From Holtiella tumoricola (GTDB lineage Bacteria > Bacillota > Clostridia > Lachnospirales > Cellulosilyticaceae): a DNA stretch of 64,000 bases. Below the pieces are notes generated by a model. That model did no database searches and had not been told where the DNA came from. It saw nothing but the letters and a program-made list of their open reading frames with translations. The stretch is taken from assembly GCF_027857615.1 (NCBI RefSeq), contig NZ_JAQIFT010000040.1, positions 1 through 64,000 of the forward strand. Direction: 5' to 3'. A program made the translations under genes and the position numbers. Positions 8,522-17,014 of this stretch are shown here, one piece after another (position 1 is the stretch's first letter; each line of letters begins with the position of its first letter).

Positions 8522-10543
8522 TTGATAATAGATTATATAATTAATAATCAGCTGTATATTGATAAAGCAACGTATATAGCAATAGTAGGAAGCCAAATTG
8601 CTATATACGGTATTTTAATGACCTTTTATCAGTTTGTAGCCTCATTTCAAGGTAACTCAGATTCAGTAACTAAGTATTTGGGGGTTAATTTAACGGAGTA
8701 TTTTGTAAAGAAGAAAGTCTCATCGTTTAATTTAATTGTTTCCAGACCCTATTTTTATATTTTGTTTATATTAGAAGTTTTATACAAACCAATACTTAAT
8801 ATATATGATAATTATTTTCCAGAGAATCTAATATGTATTTTGAACTTTTTATGGTATTCATTTGTGATTTTTTATTTTGTAATATTTATAATTTTATTTT
8901 GGCAGTGTACACAAAGCATTTTAATCTTGAAAAGAATATCTCTCCCTAAAAGAAATGGAACAATAATTCGTGATATTAATAGAATCTTTCTAAAAAAAAC
9001 ATTGAAAGAACGCATGTCGATTAGAAGTATAGATTTGTTAAAGTATGATATGAGATACTTAAAAGAAGCAATTAAAGAAGATAATAATCCTAGAATGCTG
9101 CAAAGCCTATATAATGATTTAATAATTGAGATTTTTGATTCGTATATTAGTAATAAAAAGAAAGAGATAAATATAATAATTGAAAAGAAAAAAATTGTAA
9201 AAAATCAAGTGGAATGGGTTTATAATGCCCAAATGGAATGTGATTTATTAAAAGAAATTTATAATGAAAACTATTTTATTATTGATGAAGAATTAAAAAA
9301 ATATATATGCGTATTACATCTAAACTTAATAAAATTACTTATGATAAGAGCCAGTGCAGAAGGATGTGAACATATTAACCAAGAATTTTATCCTCAGGAA
9401 TTATTTGTATTTGGTGAAAAAAATAGCTTATTAGACTGTAAAGATTGGGAAGAACTTACTATCAATATTTTTAAAAATTCAGATTTAGAAATCAAAAAAC
9501 AGCTAATAAATAGTTTATATAATGGATATTGTAGTACTGGAACTATGTTCCAAGAGTATTGTAATCAATGTATTTTACATCTAATTCGTATGAATATAGA
9601 TGAGATATTTTCTGAAAATAAGTCGCAGAACGAATTTGCCCAGATATTTGGTAATTTGATAAGAACAAAGGAATTCAATAATTATTATGCAAACATAATA
9701 CGCAATAAGCTAATATCATATAATGACAGAGATGCAGTAGAAATGGTTAAATTACTTAATAAAGAAAATTGTACATATGTATTTTCGTATATAATAATTT
9801 ACTATTCAATATATAAATTCAGGTTTGATTGGGAGTATATCAATATAGCCGTAATGAAAGCATTATGGAATAACCATGGTAATATGAATGAAAATTATGA
9901 TAAATTAATAAAAGAATTTAAGGAATCTAATATAGAACATCGATTTTCAAAAAGCATGTATGATAAACTTATTGAATACCTTCAAAAACCATTGACTGGT
10001 TCATTATTAAATTCTATATATGAAGAAGATATTATTAATATGTTTTATATCACAATCATAAAACTATGTGTTCTTGAACAAAGCTACAATGATTATGAGA
10101 ATAAAGCTAATGATTATCCACTAATTTATTTTATCAATGAACTTTCAAATTATAATGAATTAATACAGCATAATAAGGTAAAAGAAATGGTCCTGAATAT
10201 GCAGTATAGATATTTTGAAAAAATAGAACATATTCCTCAAAAATTAAATATTTCTCTTAGAAATTTATTACTTACAAATATAAATATTACGTCAGAGTTT
10301 TTATCAGTAGAACCTCGATATACTTACAATAATAGTATTGGACAGTATGCGTTAATTAAATTATCAGAAGCGAAAGAGAGAAATATTATTCCAAAAGAAT
10401 TGATTAGAAAAGCATATCTAGCAAAAAACATATCTATTGATGGATATATAGATTTCTTAGATAAAGAATGTCATTTATGCGGGTGTGATTTAAACTATGT
10501 TCAGAAAGAAAAAATGAAAGAGTACTTATTAAATATTATCTGA
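8522..10543 (+). CDS. Large membrane-anchored protein, unknown function
   Basis: This 673-residue protein has a TTG start at 8522, nine bases after AGGAGG (8507-8512). Three or four hydrophobic stretches lie in the first 140 residues: about 17-42 (IAIVGSQIAIYGILMTFYQF), 75-95 and 104-138. The remaining ~530 residues are soluble, very rich in Ile, Asn and Lys, probably helical, and end in a C-x-x-C-x-C (CHLCGC). This is the layout of a membrane anchor with a cytoplasmic sensor or effector. I recognise no family. Its codon use is extreme A/T, unlike the core genes after 16 kb, which suggests horizontal transfer. Confidence 0.5.
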   Translation: MIIDYIINNQLYIDKATYIAIVGSQIAIYGILMTFYQFVASFQGNSDSVTKYLGVNLTEYFVKKKVSSFNLIVSRPYFYILFILEVLYKPILNIYDNYFPENLICILNFLWYSFVIFYFVIFIILFWQCTQSILILKRISLPKRNGTIIRDINRIFLKKTLKERMSIRSIDLLKYDMRYLKEAIKEDNNPRMLQSLYNDLIIEIFDSYISNKKKEINIIIEKKKIVKNQVEWVYNAQMECDLLKEIYNENYFIIDEELKKYICVLHLNLIKLLMIRASAEGCEHINQEFYPQELFVFGEKNSLLDCKDWEELTINIFKNSDLEIKKQLINSLYNGYCSTGTMFQEYCNQCILHLIRMNIDEIFSENKSQNEFAQIFGNLIRTKEFNNYYANIIRNKLISYNDRDAVEMVKLLNKENCTYVFSYIIIYYSIYKFRFDWEYINIAVMKALWNNHGNMNENYDKLIKEFKESNIEHRFSKSMYDKLIEYLQKPLTGSLLNSIYEEDIINMFYITIIKLCVLEQSYNDYENKANDYPLIYFINELSNYNELIQHNKVKEMVLNMQYRYFEKIEHIPQKLNISLRNLLLTNINITSEFLSVEPRYTYNNSIGQYALIKLSEAKERNIIPKELIRKAYLAKNISIDGYIDFLDKECHLCGCDLNYVQKEKMKEYLLNII

Positions 10544-10553
10544 TGAAAACTAC

Positions 10554-10577
10554 TTATCTATAAGTTAGATAATTTTT
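10554..10577 (+). terminator. Weak intrinsic terminator
   Basis: TTATCTA (10554-10560) pairs with TAGATAA (10566-10572), followed by TTTTT. The stem is short and A+T rich, 11 nt after the membrane-protein stop codon. Confidence 0.4.
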
Positions 10578-10665
10578 GAAGTACAAAACCATCTTCTATC
10601 TTGTTTTCTAAGTATTATTATACATAATTAGCATAAATAGTAATTATAAATGGAGGAACTGCACG

Positions 10666-11883
10666 TTGGATAATAAAACATTAATTCATATAGATACTTA
10701 TGATATTATGCAAAATGATTATAGAATTGATCCCTCAAAAATAGTTGAGAGCATTATAAGTTATGATAGATTAGTTTTTCAAATTGGTAATCCTAAGATA
10801 ACTATAAATAAAATAGTAAATCTATTTTCTACGGATATTCTTGAGGAATACATAAACAACAAAATTATTACATTTTGCCAAACGAATAAAGAATATAATT
10901 TAAGTACTGGTGGACTTGGTAACTTTATAGTACCAAACCCATTCATATATCATACTGAGAATTTAGACAAAACATCATATAGAGATGAGGCTATTCTAGA
11001 AGAATATTTATGGAAAGCAATCGATGATATTGATATTAGCCAAAATAGGAAAAAGAATTTAAACAAAGCAATACTAGATAATTTGTTCATAATACCATCA
11101 GATAGAATTAATGAAAAATTGTGTTTGCAAACAGTTCTAGAAGAGATTAATGATATACAGCTTGTGAAAAGAATTATTGAAAAAAATAAAATTTACTTTA
11201 ATAAGAAATATTTAATTGAAGAATTAATATATACAGTTACATTAACTGATAAGGGGTTTCATTTTAAAATCAATAAGGAGGATTTTGATGAAAAAAATAC
11301 GATTTACACCATCTTGTACATTATTTTAGCAATATTAATATACACCAACATTTTCATGAATTCTTCAAATATTCTAAGTTCTACTGGAGTATGGGTTGAT
11401 AGAAGTACTTCAGATGTAATAGAAAATAAATTTTCAAGAATATTGACACATTATGATAAAAGTAATGAGGTATTCAAATATTTGATGACAAAAGAAAGAG
11501 TACCTGATATTGGCGAATTATATAAAAGAGGAAAAATCAATTTTAGGGACATAGATAAAATTAGATTAAAATCAGAAAATTTACGCAAATTAATAGGGAA
11601 TTTAAATCCTTCGGATAACATTGAGATTTATAATCAATATCTTGATTTTGTGCAAAGCAATATTTCACCAAATGAAACTATACCAATTAAATTATTAAGG
11701 TTCTTAATCTTTTCAGTAACTGGTAGTTATTTGGGAGGCAATTTAGGAAATGCAATTGGCGGAATAGTAGGGAATCTTATTGGTAGTTCTTTACCTTCAG
11801 CTTTTGATTCATTCTTATTGCCTCATTTGCACTATAGACCTATTCAATATATAAGATTTAGTGATATTAAAAAAGATTTGTAA
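10666..11883 (+). CDS. Unknown protein with C-terminal glycine zipper
   Basis: This 405-residue protein has a TTG start at 10666 with GGAGG at 10652-10656. Residues ~1-210 are soluble and ~213-235 form a hydrophobic helix (TIYTILYIILAILIYTNIF). Near the C-terminus six glycines recur every fourth residue from 353 to 373 (GSYLGGNLGNAIGG and onward), a classical GxxxG glycine zipper. These zippers mediate tight helix packing in membranes and occur in channel- and pore-forming proteins. In a defence island this suggests a membrane-acting effector. I know no family for the rest, and a structural, non-toxic role remains possible. Confidence 0.5.
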   Translation: MDNKTLIHIDTYDIMQNDYRIDPSKIVESIISYDRLVFQIGNPKITINKIVNLFSTDILEEYINNKIITFCQTNKEYNLSTGGLGNFIVPNPFIYHTENLDKTSYRDEAILEEYLWKAIDDIDISQNRKKNLNKAILDNLFIIPSDRINEKLCLQTVLEEINDIQLVKRIIEKNKIYFNKKYLIEELIYTVTLTDKGFHFKINKEDFDEKNTIYTILYIILAILIYTNIFMNSSNILSSTGVWVDRSTSDVIENKFSRILTHYDKSNEVFKYLMTKERVPDIGELYKRGKINFRDIDKIRLKSENLRKLIGNLNPSDNIEIYNQYLDFVQSNISPNETIPIKLLRFLIFSVTGSYLGGNLGNAIGGIVGNLIGSSLPSAFDSFLLPHLHYRPIQYIRFSDIKKDL

Positions 11884-12042
11884 AGTGTAGAAATATATTT
11901 TTAAAATATTTTGTTACATTTATTTTGACTCTAAATATACTAAGAAAATAATATGTCGAATAGTATCATACCTTTTAGGTTCTTCAAACAATGAGCTCTT
12001 AAAGAAATTGAATATTTGGAAAAATTGCATAATTGAAATAGT

Positions 12043-12402
12043 ATGCCTAGTTTAGATACGAGATTTTCAGATGCAAAAGATGAACTTTGCCAACACACAG
12101 TAATGACAAAATTGCGGTTGAAAAGCTTTGAGACGCTTTTGAAAGGTTAAAAACATATTTTTTAGACTTTAGAAAAAAAGAAATCTATAAATAAAATTAT
12201 CAAAGATATTGCTAGCAATAAAAAATAATATATAGATTTATATGAAAAAGAATTTATTGAATTTACTGCGATAGGAAATAACTTTAAAATTTGCCATCAT
12301 AAAATTAACAAAATAGATATAGAAGATAATAGGCATTATGGTTATTTCTATAAGCGTTGCCTGTCGTTGATTTCATTTGTAATTCAATATTTGGGCGATT
12401 AA
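12043..12402 (+). pseudogene. Decayed AbiJ/HEPN-like abortive-infection gene
   Basis: Between 11884 and 12421 there is no intact gene but a clear broken one. Successive pieces read TRFSDAKDEL near 12056, then KIAVEKL-stop-DAFERLKTYF near 12110-12165 (TGG to TGA), then after a frameshift KKSINKIIKDIASNKK-stop. The last piece is ~57 uninterrupted codons, including LYEKEFIEFTAIGNNF and RHYGYFYKRCLSLISFVIQY, ending TAA at 12402. The order LWDAFERLKT...EF..LT.IGN.F.I.HHE fits a common family of abortive-infection-associated (AbiJ/HEPN-type) proteins. It carries at least one nonsense change, two frameshifts and a probable internal deletion. Decay is certain; the family name is moderate. Confidence 0.6.
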
Positions 12403-12421
12403 CTGTTTGGAGGGAAACATA

Positions 12422-14155
12422 ATGGAATTAAAACATCTTATTATAAAGAATTTTAGAAACTTTAAAAATCTGAATATAGATTTAACAAATAGAAACATTA
12501 TTTTTGGTCTTAATGATATAGGGAAAAGTAATTTTTTAGCAGCATTACGTTTTCTGCTTGACCGTAATTTTCGCAAAAATGGGTTTATAGATTCAGATTT
12601 TTACAATAAAGACATAACCAAAGAAATTATAATTACACTTGAAGTAAAAGTTTCTGATGAAGAAGATGACGAAGATAGCAAAAAAATCTTTAAAATGATG
12701 AAGGGTGCTATTGATTCTAAATCCGATACAGTATTTTTTCAACTTAAAACTACTTTTGATAGCGAGAAATCAGTAGGAGAACCAACGATGTTTTGGGGAA
12801 TAGATGTTAATGATCTTGAGGACATTCCAAGTAGACAGTCGTATTTTGAAATTGATAAGTACATCAATGTTATATATATAGATTCATCAATTAAGCTTGA
12901 AAGTACCTTTAAACAATATTCTAGGGAGATATTTAGAAAAGAATCGTCTTTAGAAGCTGATGAACGTAAAAAACTAGTTAATAATATAGATAAATTAAAC
13001 ACATGTGTATCTAAGCTAAATGCAATTAAAGAACTTAAATCTGATTTAGTTGAAGAGTATAAGAAATTTCGAAATGAAAAGGGGTTTGAACTAGCAATTA
13101 AATCTGAAATTGAGATTGATAATCTACATGATAAGTTGACTCCATATATATTGGATAATGAATGTAAAACATATCCTACTGCTGGTGATGGTCGAAAAAA
13201 AATATTATCTTACACATTATTAACACTTGAAAATAGAAGAAAAGAAGATGAAATGATAAATGTGTTTCTTGTTGAAGAGTTGGAAAATCATTTACATAGA
13301 TCTATGCAATTGTCTCTTTCATATGAAATTTTTTCGGACAATTTATTTAGGTATTTGTTTTTAACAACACATTCATCTCTTATTGTAAGCCAGATGGATC
13401 AAGTAAATCTAATTAAATTAGTTAAAGAATGTGCCGTTGTTGGTAAGTCGTTTGCATACTCTGTTCCAAGTGATTATAAAAAATTAAAACAAAAACTTAA
13501 TCAGAATTTAGCAGAAGCGATTTATGCTGATGTTGTTCTTTTAGTAGAAGGACCATCTGAAAAAACATTATTTGAAAGAATTTTGTACGACAAATGTGAA
13601 AGATATGAAAGCCTTGGTGGATATATTCTCGAAGTTGAAGGTATTAATTTTAAAGAGTATTATGATGTGTTAATTGCTTTAGGAATAGATGTGATTATAA
13701 GAACTGATAATGATTTGAAATTGTATGAAAAAACAAGTAAAGCAACTCTTTTAGGAGTAAATAGATGCTTGAATTTATTAGGAAAAGAAACGAAGCCTAA
13801 TATTATTATAGATAATGTTTCAAATTATAAAACAAATATATCTGTCCAAATCGATAAGAAAAGAGAGGTTTTTGACCAAAAATATCCGAATATGATTAAA
13901 AACTTTACAAAGAAGAATATTTACTTATCACGGGTAGACTTAGAAAATGATTTATACGAAGCTATACCTAATGTAATGGACGATTTGTCAAAAGAAAACA
14001 ATAGTTCCATGACTGGAGTTGATTATCTTCAAACAGCCAAACTGAAAAATATGATTAAATTATGTCAAAAATTAAATAAACAAAACGTTAATTCTATATA
14101 TAATCATGATAGGTTTGAGTGCTTGAGAAAGTTGGTGGAATTATGTTGCCAGTAG
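12422..14155 (+). CDS. gajA: Gabija GajA: OLD-family ATPase/TOPRIM nuclease
   Basis: This 577-residue protein starts at ATG 12422 after GGAGGG (12409-12414). The ABC-type ATPase domain has Walker A GLNDIGKS (29-36), a Walker B-like VFLVEELENHLH and a TTHSSLI switch-like motif. The C-terminal TOPRIM domain has DVVLLVEGPSEKTLF and VIIRTDNDLK, supplying the acidic metal ligands. Length and domain order match GajA, a sequence-specific DNA-nicking enzyme that works with GajB against phages. The next gene overlaps by 13 nt, the usual Gabija arrangement. The set looks intact. Confidence 0.9.
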   Translation: MELKHLIIKNFRNFKNLNIDLTNRNIIFGLNDIGKSNFLAALRFLLDRNFRKNGFIDSDFYNKDITKEIIITLEVKVSDEEDDEDSKKIFKMMKGAIDSKSDTVFFQLKTTFDSEKSVGEPTMFWGIDVNDLEDIPSRQSYFEIDKYINVIYIDSSIKLESTFKQYSREIFRKESSLEADERKKLVNNIDKLNTCVSKLNAIKELKSDLVEEYKKFRNEKGFELAIKSEIEIDNLHDKLTPYILDNECKTYPTAGDGRKKILSYTLLTLENRRKEDEMINVFLVEELENHLHRSMQLSLSYEIFSDNLFRYLFLTTHSSLIVSQMDQVNLIKLVKECAVVGKSFAYSVPSDYKKLKQKLNQNLAEAIYADVVLLVEGPSEKTLFERILYDKCERYESLGGYILEVEGINFKEYYDVLIALGIDVIIRTDNDLKLYEKTSKATLLGVNRCLNLLGKETKPNIIIDNVSNYKTNISVQIDKKREVFDQKYPNMIKNFTKKNIYLSRVDLENDLYEAIPNVMDDLSKENNSSMTGVDYLQTAKLKNMIKLCQKLNKQNVNSIYNHDRFECLRKLVELCCQ

Positions 14156-15687
14156 ATAAAGAAACCAGGGAAAAAGTTTTAGACTGTAAAGGAAATATTG
14201 TTATTAGTGCTAGCGCAGGAACTGGTAAAACTTATACAACAGTAGCAAGAATATTAAGGGATATAGAGAATAACAAAACCTTTAGAACCTTTGCTGCAAT
14301 TACTTTTACGAGGAAAGCAGCTAAAGAAATTGCAAATCGTCTTGGAATAAATCGAGATGATGGTTTTGTGGGTACTAATGATAATTTTGTCTGGACTGAA
14401 ATCATTCAACCCTTTATGTATGATGTTTATGGCCGTGATTTTAAAAAGAAAATAAATCCAGATTATGGTGATGCAAACCAAATAGAAACTTTTGATGAAG
14501 GCATTGAGAAAATTCGTGAAACTGGATTTATGTGTAAATTTAGTGATAATCATAAGAACTTTGCTTTTCAATTGGCTTTAGATATATTAAAAAAATCACA
14601 TTCTGCAAGTAGATATATGAAATCAAAGTATTTTAGAATATATATTGATGAATATCAAGATAGTGATATAGATATGCATTCGTTTTTTATTTATTTATGT
14701 GATGAATTAAAAATACCATTGTTTGTAGTAGGTGATATTAAACAATCAATATATGGGTGGCGTGGAGCATATTGTGATGGCTTTAAAGGTTTATTTGAAA
14801 AGGATGGCTTTAAATTGTTTAAGCTGTGGCATAATTTTAGGTCTAATAAGGCTATACAGAATTACTCTAATATTTTTATGGAATCAGTTAGAGAACAATA
14901 TACTAGAATTGATTTTAATGAAGAGGTCATTTTATATGAGTATAATAATCAAAATGATTCATGTAGCTACATAAAAAAATGGATTGATGAAAGTAAAAAA
15001 TGTGCGATGCTTAGCTTTAGCAATGCCGATGCAAAATCCTGGAGTGATTATTTAAACCAAGTTGGGATGAATTTTGTTTATGTTCCACAATCACCTCTTG
15101 ATGATACAAGACTTGAAAGTGAACACATTTGGATTGCTAGAGGAATTGCCAACTATATAATGATAAAGAGATATAGTGAGTATGATTTCAAAGATGAAAT
15201 TCCAATTCCAGATGACTATAAAATATCAATTCTGAAAAGCAAATTAAAAAATATTAGCGACAGTATAGAAAAAAAAGATGATTTTTTTAAGGCAAGTTAC
15301 GAATTGTATTCATATCTTAGCTACAATGAGGTAACAGAGAGAGTAAAAAATGAAGTAGAAAAACTTTATGATACAGTAATAGATGAGGAGTATATTCCAA
15401 GCTACAATTCCGAAAGTTATTTATTAACAAGTGGAACTATACATTCGTCTAAAGGTTTGGAATTTAGTCAAGTAATTATAAATGCAGGTAATTACAATTT
15501 CGATAATGATGGTATAAAATATTTGCATTATGTTGCTGTGTCAAGACCTGAAGATAGACTGTTAGTTTTATCTGAGCAAGGATATTATGCAAGAAGGTAT
15601 TTAGGATACATAGATGAAGCAATTAGTGATTTAAACAAAATCGGATATGAAGTTGTTAGAGATGACATTATAAGTTTAGTAAAATAG
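14143..15687 (+). CDS. gajB: Gabija GajB: UvrD-like helicase
   Basis: This 514-residue SF1 helicase starts at ATG 14143, preceded by GGTGG. Motifs appear in order: I (SASAGTGKT), Ia (AAITFTRKAAKEI), II (YIDEYQDSD, DEYQD for the usual DEFQD), III (FVVGDIKQSIYGWRGA), IV (LWHNFRSN), V (TIHSSKGLEFSQV) and VI (YVAVSRPEDRLLV). In Gabija, GajB associates with GajA and is thought to respond to DNA ends or nucleotide depletion. It is shorter than housekeeping UvrD/PcrA because the 1B and 2B insertions are reduced. It starts inside gajA, so production of the two is coupled. Confidence 0.9.
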   Translation: MLPVDKETREKVLDCKGNIVISASAGTGKTYTTVARILRDIENNKTFRTFAAITFTRKAAKEIANRLGINRDDGFVGTNDNFVWTEIIQPFMYDVYGRDFKKKINPDYGDANQIETFDEGIEKIRETGFMCKFSDNHKNFAFQLALDILKKSHSASRYMKSKYFRIYIDEYQDSDIDMHSFFIYLCDELKIPLFVVGDIKQSIYGWRGAYCDGFKGLFEKDGFKLFKLWHNFRSNKAIQNYSNIFMESVREQYTRIDFNEEVILYEYNNQNDSCSYIKKWIDESKKCAMLSFSNADAKSWSDYLNQVGMNFVYVPQSPLDDTRLESEHIWIARGIANYIMIKRYSEYDFKDEIPIPDDYKISILKSKLKNISDSIEKKDDFFKASYELYSYLSYNEVTERVKNEVEKLYDTVIDEEYIPSYNSESYLLTSGTIHSSKGLEFSQVIINAGNYNFDNDGIKYLHYVAVSRPEDRLLVLSEQGYYARRYLGYIDEAISDLNKIGYEVVRDDIISLVK

Positions 15688-16040
15688 AAAGTTTACAGCT
15701 GCAAAATATAATAGAATCAAAGAATTGTGCCCAATAAAGCTTTCAAGTAAGGCACAATTTGAAGGGGTAATTGTGTACAATATTAACATTAGATAAGATT
15801 GTGCACGACTACTGTGGCCTAAGTAGAATAAGCTGTTGGAAGCAGACATTAGAGGTTTAAAATCCAAATCTCAAGATTTATAAGTGTTTATTAAAGAGAT
15901 ACCCATCCGCCAAAGGACCATCAGCTTTCTACCACATCATTATTGTCTACTCAAGGCATGTGGAAACTATTGCTTATTTAGTTAAGTAATTCAACGGTTG
16001 TAAGGTTTTTAAAAGTATTATTGGGTAAAAAATGGATAGA
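15688..16040. other. Gap after gajB with hairpin and possible gene scrap
   Basis: AATTGTGCC (15723-15731) and GGCACAATT (15751-15759) form a 9-bp hairpin 36 nt after gajB with no good T-run. A short open stretch ending at a TAA at 15987-15989 reads FYHIIIVYSRHVETIAYLVK. The HVET-x-x-x-L tail resembles the C-terminal end of RlmD/RumA-type uracil methyltransferases, so it may be a scrap of a displaced host gene. That likeness is weak. Nothing else is seen. Confidence 0.3.
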
Positions 16041-16089
16041 TTTAAATAATAAAAAGGATAGAATCAATCTACCCTTTTTATTATTTAAA
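16041..16089. terminator. Bidirectional terminator at island edge
   Basis: A 22-nt left arm (16041-16062) and right arm (16068-16089) pair with one mismatch around a 5-nt loop. The core is AAAAAGG-x-TAGA with A/T tracts on both sides, so either strand can end in a T-run. It lies 14 nt past the stop of the leftward secreted-protein gene and closes the defence island from the right. Confidence 0.8.
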
Positions 16090-16103
16090 TGATGGATAAA
16101 GAC

Positions 16104-16574
16104 TTATAGATAAGCAAGTATTTGATTTAATAAGGAGTTGGCTTGAAGGATATCTTTTAAAAGTGAAAATTGAGTTAAGGAGTCTTCAGCAATTAAAAAT
16201 TCATTAATTTGATCTTTAATAAATTTTAAATAATCACTTGCAACAACTAAGGTTTGAAGTTTGGAATTTTGTTCTTTTTCAGATGAACTATTAATGGTTT
16301 CATGAACAAGTTTATTAGAGAAGTTATCAACATTACCTGAGTAAATAGAGAGTTGGCCAATAAGCTTATCATTGCTTTTTTGAGTCGTATTATTGGAGTA
16401 GCCTTTTTCTAAAATACTGAGGAGCTGTTTTTGATTCTCTCTAACAGTTTTGTAATACGTATCAATGGTTGTATCGAGCGAATTATTTTGTGTAGCAAAA
16501 GTCACAGAAGAAAGGCTCAAACAACATATAAAAATACCTATAAGGATGAAAAAATAATGCTTGTTTTTAAACAT
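16104..16574 (-). CDS. Secreted protein of unknown function
   Basis: This 156-residue protein has a clear signal peptide: MFKNKHYFFILIGIFICCL then SLSSVTFA, with likely cleavage after Ala ~27. The mature part is charged, helical and Ser/Asn/Gln rich with no motif I know. It stands alone on the minus strand, diverging from the riboflavin operon, and ends in the terminator at 16041-16089. The length and helical make-up would suit a small extracytoplasmic chaperone-like or colonisation factor, but this is not supported by a motif. Confidence 0.7.
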   Translation of the reverse strand: MFKNKHYFFILIGIFICCLSLSSVTFATQNNSLDTTIDTYYKTVRENQKQLLSILEKGYSNNTTQKSNDKLIGQLSIYSGNVDNFSNKLVHETINSSSEKEQNSKLQTLVVASDYLKFIKDQINEFLIAEDSLTQFSLLKDILQANSLLNQILAYL

Positions 16575-16671
16575 AATGGTACCTCAATTTTAATTGATTT
16601 TTAAATATATTATCAACCATCAAGACATTACATATGTAGATAAAAATAGATTTTATTTAAAATAGAAGTTA

Positions 16672-16700
16672 TTGACAAAATATGAGAAGACTGATATGAT
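16672..16700 (+). promoter_or_regulatory. Sigma-A promoter of the riboflavin operon
   Basis: TTGACA (16672-16677) and TATGAT (16695-16700) are spaced by 17 nt. Transcription would start near 16707, just before the riboswitch. Confidence 0.8.
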
Positions 16701-16719
16701 TACATTAATTGAATAGAAC

Positions 16720-16826
16720 ATCTTCAGGGCAGGGTGCAATTCCCTACCGGTGGTATAGCCCACGAGCCGTAAGGCATGATTCGGTGTAATTCCGAAGCCG
16801 ACAGTAAAGTCTGGATGAAAGAAGAT
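16720..16826 (+). ncRNA. FMN riboswitch (RFN element)
   Basis: The conserved RFN blocks are all present: P1 ATCTTC (16720-16725) with GAAGAT (16821-16826), AGGGCAGGGTGCAATTCCCT, CCGGTGGTATAGCCCACGAG, GATTCGGTGTAATTCCGAAG and CCGACAGTAAAGTCTGGATG. It binds FMN and reduces rib expression. It is followed by terminator hairpins, so control is most likely by transcription termination. Confidence 0.97.
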
Positions 16827-16870
16827 AGATTATAAATGCTTTTTTTTGCATTTTCTTTTAGTATAGTATG

Positions 16871-16902
16871 CTCTGGAATGATTTTTCATTTCAGAGTTTT
16901 TT
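16871..16902 (+). terminator. First terminator downstream of the FMN riboswitch
   Basis: CTCTGGAATGA (16871-16881) pairs with TCATTTCAGAG (16886-16896) with one G-T pair, followed by TTTTTTG. It lies 45 nt after the aptamer and is probably the FMN-controlled expression platform. Confidence 0.85.
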
Positions 16903-16963
16903 GTATTTAATACAAATGTGGATTATTACTAAACGCTTAAAAGCTATTTATAGAATTGTTGAA

Positions 16964-16999
16964 ATGCCTTGAACCTGTTTTGTTCAAGGCATTTTTATT
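16964..16999 (+). terminator. Second tandem terminator next to the ribD ribosome-binding site
   Basis: ATGCCTTGAAC (16964-16974) pairs perfectly with GTTCAAGGCAT (16982-16992), followed by TTTTATTTT, which runs directly into the ribD GGAGG (17002-17006). It could be a fail-safe terminator or could affect ribosome access to ribD. Confidence 0.8.
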
Positions 17000-17014
17000 T
17001 TGGAGGAAAAGTGT

